Counted from the stretch's first letter, positions 1 through 12,599 are shown. The stretch is 64,000 nt of DNA from Dendrobium chrysotoxum (GCA_019925795.1 CM034307.1:35613201-35677200), one strand, 5' to 3'. Notes: generated by a model not told the origin, from the sequence alone. Program-made: numbers and translations.

Positions 1-126
1 TGACCTAAAATATTAGTGCTCATATACAAGGATAAGCATTTGTAATCTAAAGGAAGTCAATATGGATTCAGTAAGTATTAGTTGTCAACATCAAAATTAA
101 GTGCTCGGGATCCTGGATTTCAATAG

Positions 127-366
127 AGGAGAGAATATGCCCTGGTATATGTGAGGATAAATCTGGAAAACAAACTACCAAATGGCGTTTGGGTAGATGG
201 AATTATTGGAAGATTTTTTCAAAATGTTGAGTATGAAAAGATAGCTCTGCTTTGCTTCCATTATGGTAAAGTGGGACTTGAGATATCTGTTTACCATGAA
301 GATTCTAGCCTGATTCAAAGAAAGCTACCTGTGATGGAATCTGCTAAGGTGGGGGTAGATGTTTAG
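127..366 (+). pseudogene. LINE ORF1 fragment with degenerate CCHC_4 zinc knuckle
   Basis: The frame around 127-366 encodes a stretch resembling the region that follows DUF4283 in plant L1 ORF1 proteins (RNA-binding, nucleocapsid-like). The segment FFQNVEYEKIALLCFHYGKV matches the usual pattern of a tyrosine-glutamate pair followed by a CxxCGxxGH knuckle. Here the second cysteine is tyrosine and the histidine is leucine, so the zinc site is destroyed. A stop at 124-126 lies upstream, and the DUF4283 domain itself is not recognisable in the 120 bases before it. The next ORF1 piece starts at 493, with stop codons between. Confidence 0.75.
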
Positions 367-492
367 GGTTCACATGAAGAAAATAACTCTTTGTTGTAAC
401 ATGAGGAATACGATCCTTGGATTCATGTTAAGTTTAAAAATAATAGGTACATAAATGGATGAATTACTAGTGGAGATGGAACAGGAAGATAC

Positions 493-938
493 ATGAAGAA
501 TGATAAACACAAGGCGGCTGGTATTCAGAGAGGTGATGTGGAAAAAATAAAAAAAGTTATTATTCAGCAAATGCCAGCTGGGGTATCAGAAAATTACAAG
601 AAATCTGAAGATATGACTACAGAAGTTGCTAAGGAAAAGGAAATTGTTGTGGAAAACAAATTCAATGTGTTGGCCTATAAGATTGAAGATGGGGAGATTG
701 AGGTTCCACCAAGCTTGAGGGCAATATGTGAAGAAGATGTTTCTAACCAAATTTTTGAAGCTAGTAAGGAGGAAGGTTTGAAAGGAGGTGAAAATGACGT
801 TTTAAATGTCAATTTGGCTAAAAACAAATTGGCTAAAGTAGTGAGATCATTGGGTCCAGTGGAAGCTGAGCATAGGAAGAGGAGGGGGAATGGGAAAGGA
901 ACCCATAGAGGCGGGGACTTATCCTCTTTAGGTGATTA
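493..938 (+). pseudogene. LINE ORF1 C-terminal linker
   Basis: An open stretch of 148 codons encodes a charged, low-complexity protein rich in Lys, Glu and Val. It has the segment NKLAKVVRSLGPVEAEHRKR, a signature seen just before the endonuclease in plant LINE ORF1 products, followed by a basic Gly-rich tail. It ends at 939, where the TGATTAATG junction places the endonuclease ATG directly against the ORF1 stop, the ORF1/ORF2 arrangement usual for these elements. It is a disordered linker rather than a catalytic domain. Assignment rests on position and the LGPVEAEHRKRR motif. Confidence 0.7.
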
Positions 939-1713
939 ATGTCGTCTTTTGTGTTTTGGAACTGTAGAGGGTCTAGGAAGAGGGAAGCCTCTCTCTATCT
1001 CAGAGAGATTGTGAGGGACCATGATGTTTTTTTTTATTGGGTTAACTGAAACCAAGTTAGCCAGCATTGATAGAAGGGAGGTTAACAATATCTTTGGGAG
1101 TGATTGGGATTACTTTCATCATCTGGCTGAGGGAATCTCGGGTGGGATTCTGGTTGCTTGGAAGAGGAGTGTTGGGTCTTTTGAGGTGGTTGAGCATTCT
1201 CCACAATTGGTGGATGGGGACCTTATTACTTCTACTATGGGAATTTGGAGGGTTGCCACGGTGTATGGGAATAAATCTTTTCTTGAGAGAAGAAGGTTGT
1301 GGGACATGTTAGAGAAGTGTGTAGTGGGTAGTAATCCGTCAATTGTTAGTGGGGACTTCAATTGCATTTTATGCAAGGAGGAGAAGAAAGGTGGCAGCAG
1401 ATTCAAATTCTTTAAGGGGGCAAAGGAGATGAAGTTTTTTATGACTAACAATGATTTTCGTAATGTAGGTACTGTTGGATCAAGTTTTAATTGGTGTAAC
1501 AACAAGGAAGGTGCTCCTAGAATTTGGGAGAGACTTGATAGATGTTTTCTTAACTCGGTGGCAATACAAATGGTTCCATTAGAAAAATTCAAATACCTTG
1601 TGAGGATTACTTCTGATCATAGTCCTATAGTTTTCAAATTGGTAGAGAAGGGGTGTAGCAAGACCAAGATGATCAGATTTGAAGATACTTGGAGATCTTA
1701 TCTAGCTGCTTAG
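939..1713 (+). pseudogene. LINE ORF2 endonuclease (exonuclease-endonuclease-phosphatase fold)
   Basis: The ORF2 ATG at 939 starts MSSFVFWNCRGSRKR, containing the WNCRG motif with the catalytic Asn. A run of T around 1025-1035 shifts the frame. The rest of the domain continues from 1021 with TETK (metal-binding Glu), SGDFNC (catalytic Asp and Asn) and SDHSP (Asp-His pair) near 1615. This domain nicks target DNA to prime reverse transcription. All catalytic residues can be seen, but the frameshift separates the first from the rest. A stop at 1711 ends the domain before the RT linker. It is the 5' part of a typical ORF2 polyprotein. Confidence 0.92.
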
Positions 1714-1833
1714 GCCATTGTGCTTAATTCTTAAAGGAAAATAGATTTTGGCAATGAGGCAGATGTCTTGCATAGGAAGATTTGAAGAACTCTTAGGGCA
1801 CTTTTCTTTTGGAACAAGAATAAGTGCAAAGAG

Positions 1834-3477
1834 TTGTGCTTGTTGAAGGAGGATCTAAAGAAAGAAATATTGGAGCTTCAGTTGGAGGAGTCCTCAGAAG
1901 AAGGTATCTCTTTTGAAAATCTAATCCTTCTTCGTAGTAAGGTGCATGAGTTAAATATTACTTTAAAAAGGTTATCCACCTGGTGGAATCAAAGAGCTAC
2001 GGATAAATGTCATGAGGAGGGAGATACCAATTCTAAGTTCTTTCATAGTTTTGCTTCAGCTAGAAGGAATGGGAATTTGGTAAGACAAATAAAAGATGAT
2101 GACAACAACATGGTGGAGGAGTTTGATCAGATAGAAGAGGTTTTTCTGAAATTTTTAAAGAAGAAATGGAGATCAAGAAACTGCAAGCTTAGCTGCTAGC
2201 CCCTAATTTCTGGAAATCAGAAGCTTTCGTCGTTATATGTTGACATGCTGAATGTTGATTTCACTAAGGAGGAATTTACTGAATCTATTTTTCAACAAGG
2301 GAATAATAGAGCACCTGGTGTGGATGGAATCACATCCTCTTTCTTCAAGTTCTATTGGAGTATTATGAAGGAAACAACGTGGAAAGCTATTGAAGGCTTC
2401 TTTAAATCTGGAGTTATGCATGAGGAGTGGAAAGACACATTGATTGTGTTAATTCCTAAGGTAAAGAATCGGGTTGTGCCTTCCAACTATAGACCAATAA
2501 GTCTTTGCCAAACTATCTATAAGTTTATTGCAACCATGATGGTTAATAGATTAAAAAGATGAATCTCCAACATAATTTCTGAAGAACAAATGGCATTCAT
2601 TCCAGGTAGATCCATGTCAAAACATTGCTTATTGGCTCATGAGATCTTCAACAAGTTTAGGATCTCTAAGAATAAAAAAGGAATGATGGCAGTGAAGTTG
2701 GATATGGAGCAGGTGTATGATAGCATGGGATGGCCAACGTTACAACAAGTGTTGAAGTGGTATGGTTTCCCCTCCAAGTTTTCGGAACTTATTATGGAAT
2801 GTGTAATGAATGCTAGATTCTCTATCATATTGAATGGAAAAAACTCAAAATGGATCAATGCTAAGTGTGGCTTTAGGCAGGGTTATCCTTTGTCACCATA
2901 TTTATTTATCATGTGTTCTCAACTTCTATCCAACGCTATCAACCAAAGGGGTAAAGAGCTGGGAGTCCAAGTGTCACCAAGGAGCCAGAAGATTACTCAT
3001 CTTCTCTATACTGATGATGTATTGGTTTTTTCTCAAGCATCTACGAGCTCGACGAGGCTACTGAGGATGATTGTTGCTGACTTTTGTGGATGGACGGGAC
3101 AAAGGGTCAATGTCAACAAGTCTCAAATCATGTTTTGAAAGATTGTTAAAAGATCCATTAAGAAAAAAGTTGCTAGAAAATTGGGCTTTAAAGTTGTAAA
3201 GGAGATGCACTATTTGGGAATTAAAATTATAATGAGAAGATTGGGAATGATTGACTTCCAAGATATGTTAAACCATGTTTTAGAAAGACTTAATGATTGG
3301 GGGAATAAGTTGTTATCTATGGCAGGTAGAGTTACTTTGGTTAAGACCTCTTTGATGTCTTTGCCAAATTTTATGATAACTCATTCATTGGTTCCCAAGA
3401 GACTTTTGCACGAGCTAGATAAGTTTTGTAGGGATTTCATTTGGCACAAACCAAATGGGGAAAGAGGAATGAATTAA
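1834..3477 (+). pseudogene. LINE ORF2 reverse transcriptase
   Basis: One frame runs through this interval with stops near 2197, 2560 and 3136. The pre-RT linker has the plant L1 signature WWNQRA then EGDTNSKFFH. The RT core follows: APGVDGITSSFFKFYW, YRPISLC, AFIPGRSM, KLDMEQVYDS (usually AYDR, so altered), GFRQGYPLSPYLF, and the catalytic loop as LLYTDDVLVF near 3000-3030 (YTDD for the usual FADD or YADD). The thumb-side motifs YLGIKI and LSMAGRVTLVKTSLMSLPN are at 3210-3370. The enzyme copies element RNA into DNA at a nicked target. Internal stops make this copy non-functional. Confidence 0.94.
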
Positions 3478-3900
3478 GGCCTACCTTTGCGGATGTTGTG
3501 GGCTTAGAAGGAGTGATGCTTCACCTATTTATCTCCTTGGAAGGTGGATGGAACGTGCTTGAGCTCCAATGGTATTTCCATAATGAACTTATAATGTTGA
3601 TTTTGCAGACTCCGATTAGCTCCAGTTTGGAGGATGATCAACTGGAGACAATGTTCAAACTCTCGGGTAAAACTATCTCTACTATGGTGTATGAGGAAGT
3701 TGTGAAAGGTAGCTTCATGGAAGATGATGGTGGATATTCAAAGTGGCTAAGGAAGTTGAAGCTCAATCTAAGGGTGGAATTGTTTTGGTGGAGGTTGAGT
3801 AAGCATGCTATTCCAACTAATCATTTCCTCATATATAGAAGACTTTGTTATGATGATTCATGTGCTAGGGGGTGCTAAGAAGTAGAAGATTATGCTCATA
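3478..3900 (+). pseudogene. LINE ORF2 linker and zf-RVT remnant
   Basis: A frame change follows 3477. The frame from 3441 reads through a poorly conserved linker and ends in LNLRVELFWWRLSKHAIPTN near 3765-3825, which matches the start of the zinc-binding zf-RVT domain between RT and RNase H (usual form: K..FxWRxxxxxLPT...L..R). The following cysteines are only partly kept. The region is shorter than usual, so an internal deletion after the RT thumb is likely. It is inactive and identified by position plus the WWRL...IPTN motif. Confidence 0.7.
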
Positions 3901-3902
3901 TT

Positions 3903-4722
3903 GTGGTCCATTACAAGTATTTCATTGAGATTATTCTAAAGCTTAGAGAGTGGGGTTTTAGGATTCCACTATTTCTTTCCTTGGAAACCTGTTTAGAGGA
4001 ACTCAGGAATCATTCTTTGTGGTATTCTAACATTGTAAAGATGTATTGTGCAGCAGTTTTCTTATCATGGAAGAACAAGAATGAAGTGAAACATGGCAAA
4101 CCTGTTGTATCTAGTTTGGTGATTGCAGCTAATGTTCTATCTATAGCCATGATTCAATCTACTCTAATGCCAGATAGCTGGGGTGTTAATCTCCCTTGGG
4201 AGTGTAACAAGTCTTGGCTCCCTCCACTGCTAGATTGGATTCAAGTTCATGTGGATGCTTCAGTTTTGATGTCTAATCTGGCTGGGATTGGAGAAGTATT
4301 TAGGGACCACAAAGGAAGACTACTTCTTGCCTTTGGGAAAAAGAAAATCCATTGGGATGTGGCTCAAATGGAATTAGATGCGGTTTTTGCAATAAGGGAG
4401 TTTATTCAAGCTAGGATGATGGATAGCAAAGGAGTTATAATTGAAGGGGATAATCCAAACATTATCAATTTCATCCATGATTCAACAAAAAAATCAAAGT
4501 GGCAAGTGGAGAATTGGGTCGACAAAGAGCTTTTTTATCAATGATTTTAATAAGGTCATTTTTCATCATGTTCATAGAGAATGTAATAAAGTAGCAGATT
4601 TATGTGCTACTTTAGCTTTAGATAATAGTTTTCTTTTTGATAGTTTTTCTTTTGGAAACATTCCTTCCTCTTTGCTTGGCTTATTAAAGGAGGAATGTGA
4701 TCTGTTTATTACTTGTATTTAG
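3903..4722 (+). pseudogene. LINE ORF2 C-terminal RNase H (RVT_3 type)
   Basis: The frame from 3903 carries WIQVHVDASV (first catalytic Asp) near 4232, MELDAVFAIREF (Glu and Asp) near 4370 and VIIEGDNPNIINFI (Asp) near 4435, the three active-site blocks of plant RNase H in LINEs. A run of T near 4530 shifts the frame. The last block, VHRECNKVADLCATLAL (the usual RxxNxxADxLA), continues in the other frame to 4722. The domain degrades RNA in RNA-DNA hybrids during element copying. Catalytic residues are present, but the frameshift breaks the domain before the final Asp. Confidence 0.9.
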
Positions 4723-4735
4723 TTTTACTTTCTAA

Positions 4736-4766
4736 TGAAAATTGCATCTTTCAAAAAAAAAATATG
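4736..4766 (+). other. LINE 3' end with A-rich tail
   Basis: A short 3' UTR after the RNase H stop runs into AAAATTGCATC and then a run of ten A. This is the expected poly(A) terminus of an L1-like element and fixes its right boundary near 4762. Confidence 0.8.
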
Positions 4767-6478
4767 GAGAATGAATTTTACAACTATCACACCTTCTTAA
4801 GCTAAACCTAACTTGCAACAACAAGTAATCTCCCAATGAAAACAAATGCACACTAAGAAGGGCTTTATTATAAACCACTTTCATTTATGATAGCTCCAAT
4901 CTTTCTTCTATAACTATGATATAAAATTGATCATATAACCCACTCACTCATAAGCTCTCATTTACATATGTCCATGAAGGTATAACTAAACCCAATGCCT
5001 ATGCTAAATGTACGATTGAATTAAACAAATAATTGCATAATCACTTCTCCCCAAAAACTCATAAGCTATCAATGTAGCCACCCAACATTTATGATAAAAG
5101 AAATTAAGATAAAGAGAACTTGATACATTTCATTCCCTCCAACGAACTCAAGAAATCTTCCTACTTAGACCATGATTCATATCTCATTCATGCAACCAAC
5201 AACTTTCTTATATGTAACATACAACCTCAATCCCTCTTCCTCTTGAATCATGAATGTACAAAACCTATTGTACAACCTAACTTCTATGGAAAAAGAAAGC
5301 AAGAAGATGGGTAGAAGTGAATAAAAGAAAACTTTAGTACTTTGCAACTCTTCACAAGAATATTTCAACACATTATAATTCATCACAAAAAAAAAGAAAT
5401 TCAGCACTTCGTAGTTCATTACAAGAAGATTTTACCGAATGAGAAAAATGTATCCATCATTTCTTTAGTTAGAAAAAGATTAAGAGAAAATGAGCTTTAG
5501 TATTAAATTCAATAAGAAATTCTGGCTTTGCTATTTCTATTCATTAAAGGAATTTAACAGAATGTAATTCCAACATTCCACATTTGTATTTCAAGAATAA
5601 ACGCCAAATGAAAAAGAAATTCAGCACTCTTTTTTTTTATAACTTTAATTGAAGTGCTTAATATGTTCGATTATTGAATTTTTGCGGAAAATACATCGCA
5701 ATTGCAAAAAAAAATGGATCTCACCAAAAATAAATTTCAACCGTGAATATGCTTGGCATTTGTTGAGTATAATCTTGATTTAATGCCTAGTATCACAAGC
5801 ATGACATAGAGATAAAAATTTATTTTTTTTATTTGAAAATTGGCCACCATATCTCACCACTAAGCTTGGCAAAGAAACCCCCATGTGAAATTTCAATACC
5901 TCTTTCAATTTAATGAAAGAAATGAACAACTTCCTATACAATAATATAACATTTTAGCACATTAACAAGAAAACATGATTCAAATTTCTTCCCACACAAT
6001 AACATTAACTTTTAAAAAATTTTATCAACAAGATTCTCAAAAGAAGGGGAAAGAGGTGCAACCACTTGAGGAAGAATAAGCCATCTAATGCAAGAGAAGG
6101 AAAATCTTAGCAATAATACCTCTTAAACTTCTAAAGAATAAACATCAAATCTTAAGAATGAAGGAAATAAAACTACAAACATTTCAACCCTTTATTTGCA
6201 TGAAGATGTAAGTCACAAATGAAATGGGGATAAACTTGTTCTTGATCTTGAAAGTTAATGTAAGGAAGAAGAAGAATACGATAAACAAGATAGAGAAGAT
6301 GGAGTAGATAGAGAAGAAGAAGATGGAGAGGATGCAGTAGATGAAGGATTAGAAGAGGAAGGTGGAGAGGAAGAAAATAAATAAGAAGATTACTTACACG
6401 TGAGAGGAGCTAGAGGAGGCTGATCTGAGGGGGTGGCTTTTGCGTCTCATCGAGCTATTCAAATGGGAGCAGACAAAA
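4767..6478. other. Unassigned AT-rich spacer with a purine-rich block
   Basis: No coding region, RNA gene or recognisable transposon domain was found in this 1.7 kb. Short A or T runs are common (around 5390, 5630, 5710, 5825). From about 6240 to 6400 the plus strand is strongly purine-rich (GAAGAAGA and GGAGAGGA words). The right side adjoins the first sequence shared with element D. It could be the decayed left end of element C or unrelated sequence. Confidence 0.6.
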
Positions 6479-8546
6479 ATATCATTCCCTAATGGGTTCA
6501 GATAATTTCATCCTGATTATGATAGTCAAATTCAAGGAAGAACTGCATATGATCCCGAAGGGTCAAAATGACATTCTATCAGTATTTAATTATTATAACC
6601 TAGATAAGAGATCATTAATTTTATATTCAAAATTATGATAGTAGATGATCTATCTCTCCATATAAACAAAAATATTATTTATTATCATTCGGTATGACGA
6701 TAATAATAGTCATTGATTTTAATTTTCTCAAACAAAATTAATTGAGTTTTGAAAATTAATCTGGGTTCTAAATCTCTTATAAGTGCAAACCCTTGTAGTT
6801 AATTATATCATAGAAAATATGAGCTTCCTATGAAAACTTTTGATTAAAATAATGATAAAAATTTTATTTTAGAGATTTTTGAGGAGTGATATCAAAGGAA
6901 GTGAGGAAGGAATTTCAACTAGGATTGGATCAAATTTGAACACTTATTTTGGAGCTCAAAATATGAAAAGTAGGAGGTGTTTTGGGATTCTGAAATACTT
7001 TAGAAACACCCCAGCATATCCTATGTGTTGGGCATTATGATTTGATTTGAGAAAATGTTTTAATTTGAGTTGATAAATTTATTAAAAAGTTGGGATTACA
7101 TTCCTGGAAGACGGGGTCTTATGATTTTGAGTCTACCCAAGATCTTAAGTCTATTTTGGGCACTGAATAATAGTAGCCCGAACCTAGCTAATGCAGTACA
7201 AATCTGGACTTACCCCAGCCTGGATTGGGGAGCCAGCTAATCACCTAAGGGCATAAAATCCATGAGTATGGTCTCTTATGTAAGAGTGGTAGTGACATTG
7301 TTTAACTAAGTTTAAGGGATCGGGGCCAACATCTAGAGTAGATCATAATTGGCCCCTTAATATATATAAGGTGATTTGATGCTTAAAAGAAAAATACAAA
7401 TAAACTTTTAGGCACTTTTTAATTTTTTTCTAATGCAATTCATACTAATTGACTTGATGAATGCATAAAATTTATATGAAGCAGTTTTAAAGTCAGGCTT
7501 ATCAAATAGATTTTATCCTAAAGATTGCATAACATCCCCTTAATAGGACTGCACCCCAATAAGTTAGGTGACCTACCAAAACTTGTAGGTGAGGAGGTTC
7601 ATAACAAGGAAGAGAAAGCATTGATATATATGCATGAAAAACCCTCAGTGATCCTGAGCTTACTTCTTAAAATGTTAAAGTTTCTATATGAGCTTAAAAG
7701 TTTTAATTTTGTTAGAGTAGAAAATTTTTGAATAGTACCCTCGCGAGCCTTCGATTCTTCCAGGCTAAAACAAAGCCAGCATACAATAAAAAGATTAGAA
7801 TAATGTCATTTCTACTGCACAATCAATGTAAATAAAGTTAATCAAATCAATTATTTAAATATAAAGTCCATATGGCAAGTTCCACTTAATATTACAGCCG
7901 AGGGTCTGTAAAAATTAAAAGTGGTCGGGTACCACTGACAGCAACCCAGATTCTACTCATAAGACTGACACAAGTGACTTTGAGAATGGGATTCTTCTCG
8001 GTCTTCAATTCTTCTCCTTAGATTCATCGGGTCTGGATATCCAAATGAAAAGAAACTCCCCCCAGAGGGGTATTTTTTTTCCTCTTTGGATATTTTAAAT
8101 CATCCTAACTTGGATCTCCAAAAAGAAAAGAACTCTCCTCTAAGGGATGTTCCCTCCTCTTTGGATTCTAAATTAGATGTATACATCCCATCTCAAAATC
8201 ACTTTTATATTACAACTCATTTATATCAAATTATTTGTTGAAAAATTAAGAAAACTAGACTCAAATACAACCTACAAGGTTATCCTAAGTAGTTATAATT
8301 AAATTCAACATCTTAAGTAGTTATATATATTAAAATATTTAAAACTCAATCACATTCATGCTTGGCCATGCTCTTTTAATTTTAAGGGGGCTTAGCATGC
8401 TTAGCACCTATAAAAATTTGTTAATTAAATCTTAATTTTACCCCCTTTGATTTAGCCCTATACGAGTATGGCCACCTATAAAAATCAAGTGAGCAACTAG
8501 ATCATTCATAACCTAAGGGTAATATAATGCCCATCACATCAATTCA

Positions 8547-9039
8547 CAACAACAATAATAACATCAAGCCTTTGTCCCACTATGAGGGGTCAGCTACATG
8601 AATCCTTTTTCTCTAATGTGTCCAATTAAAAGTTAAATTCTCATTTAAATCTAATAAAGAAAGATCATTTCTAAAATTTTCTAACAAAGTCTTTTTAGGT
8701 CTACCTCTACCTTTCTTAACATAAGTCAAATATAGTACATCTACTTTCCTAACCGGCTCATCAAAAGGCCACCATTTTATGTGACCAAACCATATAAAGA
8801 GACTCTCTCTAGTCTTATCTTCCACTAGAGCTACTCTAACCTTTTCACGTATATGCTCATTTCGTATCCTATCTCTATGGGTAAAGCTACCCATCCATCT
8901 GAGCATCCTCATCTCTACAACACTTAACATAGTATTATGCTTCTCTTTTAATGGCCAACATTCGGCACCATAAAGCATTGCAGGTCTCACCACCATCTTA
9001 TAGAATTTTCCCTTAAGTTCGAGGGGGACTTTTACATGG
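8547..9039 (-). mobile_element. RTE-clade LINE, 5'-truncated 3' fragment inside element C
   Basis: On the minus strand the frame encodes LKGKFYKMVVRPAMLYGAEC, then VVEMRMLRWMGSFTHRDRIR, WFGHIKWWP and KKGRGRPKKT. These are the hallmark C-terminal motifs of plant RTE retrotransposons, after the RT domain. The element's 3' end (left here) has the typical CCTCATAGTGGGACAAAGGC followed by a short TTG/TTA-repeat tail. Near-identical 10-bp flanks, CATCAATTCA (8537-8546) and CATTAATTCA (9040-9049), look like a target-site duplication with one change. Element D lacks this insert at the equivalent place. The RT domain itself is missing, so the copy is dead on arrival. Confidence 0.92.
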
Positions 9040-11454
9040 CATTAATTCATAGATTGCATTAAAATTTAAGTAAACAATCACATCATTTAATACTAGCAAC
9101 CAGTATGCAATAAAAATACAAAAAACCTGGAACACAATAATAAGAAAATAAATACTGGCCAAGCCTAACACTAGAGTTGGTTATCCCTGCAAACCATCTA
9201 AAGTGTGTGAAATAGGCTGTGTGGCTTAGATATGTCCTATACTGGGTAATTTATTGAAGTTGTATGATGCTTTGATTAGCTGAAAGGCTTAAGGGGTTTT
9301 AGTTTAAATTTAATATTAATGCTTAATATTAATTTTAAAATATATTTTAAATGTTAATTGAGTACTACCTTTGTTTACACCAGGGCCGTGAAGTTTATTT
9401 CACCTTCCTTGGGGCTAAGTTTATAGACTTATAGGCCCGGGTTACCTTGTAGTAATCAGTATAAGTTAGTTGATTTAATAGGTAAGCTTAAGAGGGTTGA
9501 TAATTTTTAATTAAATTTGATTGCTTGCTGATATTAAATATTTAAATTAATTAAGTTTGTCATCAATCGGTTCATGGCGTTGTTATAGTGAGCATGATAA
9601 ATCAAGCCTCCATAGGACACATACCCCACATCCTAAGTAGTCCAGCCTAAAAACCTGGTTGATATAGTTGAATTAAAAATTTTAATTTGGTTAATTAATT
9701 ATTAATCAATTAATTTTAAAGTTTTATACTCCATTAAATCCATTCATGGAATTATCACAATAGGCTTGAGGAATTAGGCCTTCTTATGACACTTAGTCCC
9801 ACAGCTCAAGATAGTCCATCCTAAAAACTTTAACTTTGGAGTGCTTGTTGTGGATTTAAAGAGTTGGTTAATTAATTTTATTAATCAACTTAGAGTATTT
9901 TTGGATCTTTAGTTAATTATTGAACTTTAAGAAATTTCTTGAATTATTTAATACATTAAATTAAGGTGTCAAAATTTGAGTTTTTAAATTAAAGTAAATT
10001 CCAGAGTTTTAATATTTTTCTTAAATACTAGACCTTGAGATGAGTAATTAGACACTAAGTTTGCATGAATTAGATTTTTTTAGATTTAGTTATGAATGTT
10101 TGAAGTTTTGACTTAAATTTAATTTAAGGTTGACCAAAAAGTTAACTTTTTAATTTTGACTTAATTCTAGATGTTTGATATTTTTAATAAATATTAGATC
10201 ATAAATATAATTTAATGGCTTTGAGTTTGCTTAATTTCGAGTTTTTTAGAATTTGTTATGATTTTTCAAAGTTTATTGAATTATTTAATTGATTTAATCA
10301 ATTGGCTTTTAGAAATTTGAATCCAAATGGAATCCAAACTTCTTAAAATCACGCCCAAAGGTCAAAAATAACCTAAGGGAGTGTTCTTAAGTGTTTGAGA
10401 AAATTTTAAAATTTTTAATTATTTTTAATTAATTAAATTAATTAAAAATTGATTTTCATTTAAAATCAAATTAAACTTAAAATTGAAATTCAGTCAAGGG
10501 GCTTTTAATTTTCTTGGGTTAAGGGTTTAATTCTAGTCAATTTAAAGTATTACTTGAATTTTTTGGATTTAATTTAGATTTATTATATTTTTTCTAATTT
10601 TTAAACTTAATTTTTGATTAAATTTAAATTAATTAATTAATTAACTTAATAATTTTCAAATTTAATGGAAATTTTCCCTAGGGCAGAGAATGTCACCAAG
10701 TTTAAGTATCTCAAGTTTTATCCCTATTGGATTTAAATTTAATTTTTTAAAATTATCCTAAAATCCTAAGATGGATCCTTAATTATTGTCCTTAATTGTC
10801 TTTAGGTTATATGGGATTAAAATTAGTGTCTTCTAACCATTGAACATGAGCAAAGTGCACACATCATATCAATTAGGAGCCTTAGACTAAGTTTATATGC
10901 AAACCTAGAAATCAAAATAAAAAAAATTAAGTAATTTAGAATTTGATAGACAAGTAATTAAGAGATAATTATCCATTAATCATTCCCCATTAGTTCAATT
11001 CAATCAAGATAATTCTCCATTTAAAATTTCAGCAAGCTATCCTAAAGGCATGCAAGAGGAATTTAAAAGTAGAATTAAAATTAAATTTCAAAATTTTAAG
11101 TATTGAAATATAAAACTTAAATTTTATAAATTCAAAATATTATTAAAATTAAATTTAAGTAACTATAAAAAATTCACTGGATATCAAAAACATGTTAAAA
11201 TATTTCTTCTGGCATTTTGAAAATATTTGAATTTATATTTAATTAAATATTAATTAAAATACAAATAATTAATATTTAAAATTATTTAAAACATATAAAA
11301 TATTTTGAAATAATTTTAATTTTAAATTAAAGTATATGAAAATCTCAACAAAATGATACAAAATACTTAAATTTTGGGAAAATATTTAATTTTTAATAAT
11401 GTTTTGATGTTTCTCGCATTTAAATGCATATAAAACAGTTTAAATTAATTAAAA

Positions 11455-11830
11455 TTCAAAATGCAATGCCGGCGATGGTTGGAGGCATGCGGGGAAGCCT
11501 CGGATTGGCAGTTTCAAACCGTGCATAATCATTAGCGGCGGTGCATTAATGGATAATGATTGCACCGCCACGCAATCATTATCCATTAATGAAATCGCAG
11601 CAACGACGGGATTTGATTTTAACTTATCCACATTAGCACTGCTACGGGATCGTTTGATTGCCTGTGGTTTCAAATGAATGACTTAGATCGAGCCAAACGG
11701 TGACCTCAGTCGGTAGAGGCTTATATGCAGACGAACAAGCCACGGAAAGACGAGATCAGAGCTGTTGATCGTATAATCAATGACTCAAAAAATGTGTATA
11801 TATATGGCTAATGCGAAAACCCTAGAAATA
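11455..11830 (+). promoter_or_regulatory. GC-richer island with TATA-like box in element C
   Basis: In an otherwise very AT-rich element this block is much richer in G and C. It holds a perfect 19-bp inverted repeat (11544-11562 and 11573-11591) and ends in TATATATATGG (11797-11807), followed about 20 bases later by AACCCTAG and a CT-rich stretch. Element D has a matching island and a clearer TATAAAAT. The pattern resembles an LTR promoter (U3/R) read on the plus strand. Promoter activity is inferred, not shown. Confidence 0.5.
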
Positions 11831-12599
11831 GTAAAAATAAGCTCATTCTCTCAAACTACTCAAACATTGTTTTATGAAATTTTAAACAGAGGTTAATAAT
11901 ATGAAGATCAATAATGGGGAAATGATTTAACAATTTGAAAGCACTTTTTGGAAAGTTATTTAACCCTATGTGTCCTAGACTAGGGTTTGAGATTTTACCT
12001 AATCCAACCATTTGATTTAGTGATTTTTGATTCTCTAAATTTGAATTCTTTCCACGCTAATTTTCCTAGTTGAAGCTGATGTCTTAAAAGCTATGGATCA
12101 AGAAATATGAGCCTTGGATGGAGCTTGGCTTCAGTTCACCAGAGAACTTGTCACTGGCAAGCTTTGGGTAATGGGTTTGAACTAGGAAAAGGGAGAGGAG
12201 AGGCTTGGGAGCTCGAACGAATAGAGATTGAGGTTTTAGATGGTCTAGATGGTGAGAGAGTGCTAAGTGAACACTGAGACTCATTTTGAGTCTTTTGGCC
12301 AATTCAAACTACCCCAGGCTAAATGGATGGTTGGGATTGCTTTGGGCTTATTTTCAGATGACTAACAAGTGGTCTCAAGTAGTTAGGATGGCAGGAGAAA
12401 GGATAAGGAGAGGACAATGATGTGTAAAGGCCACTTTGACCCCTTGTGAGCATGTGGTAATGATCAAGGCCATTTGATCTTAATTCAAGGTTAGAAATTA
12501 TTCAAGAATATTCCATAAGGTGTTAAGAAGGTGGGGTTTAGTAGGATTTAAGGGTAGGGAGTTTAAATGGAGTGGTTTGACCATTTAATGGTCCCTTGG

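Larger units (their letters stand above)
1..4766 (+). mobile_element. L1-like non-LTR retrotransposon (LINE-1 of this window), decayed
   Basis: Fragments occur in the canonical plant L1 order: ORF1 zinc knuckle, ORF1 C-terminal linker, apurinic-type endonuclease, reverse transcriptase, zf-RVT zinc-binding domain, RNase H, short 3' UTR and an A-run near 4750. From 1021 to 3477 one reading frame is kept and broken only by stop codons; frameshifts occur near 1021, after 3477 and near 4530. The 5' end may lie outside the window, because ORF1 is already partial at its left edge. The copy cannot encode working proteins. No target-site duplication could be tested without the 5' end. The order of domains makes the assignment secure. 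Confidence 0.93.

Noticed and set aside
8613..8996. 127-codon minus-strand frame as a host gene.
   Set aside because: Its motifs are those of the RTE LINE C-terminus and it has a LINE tail plus target duplication.
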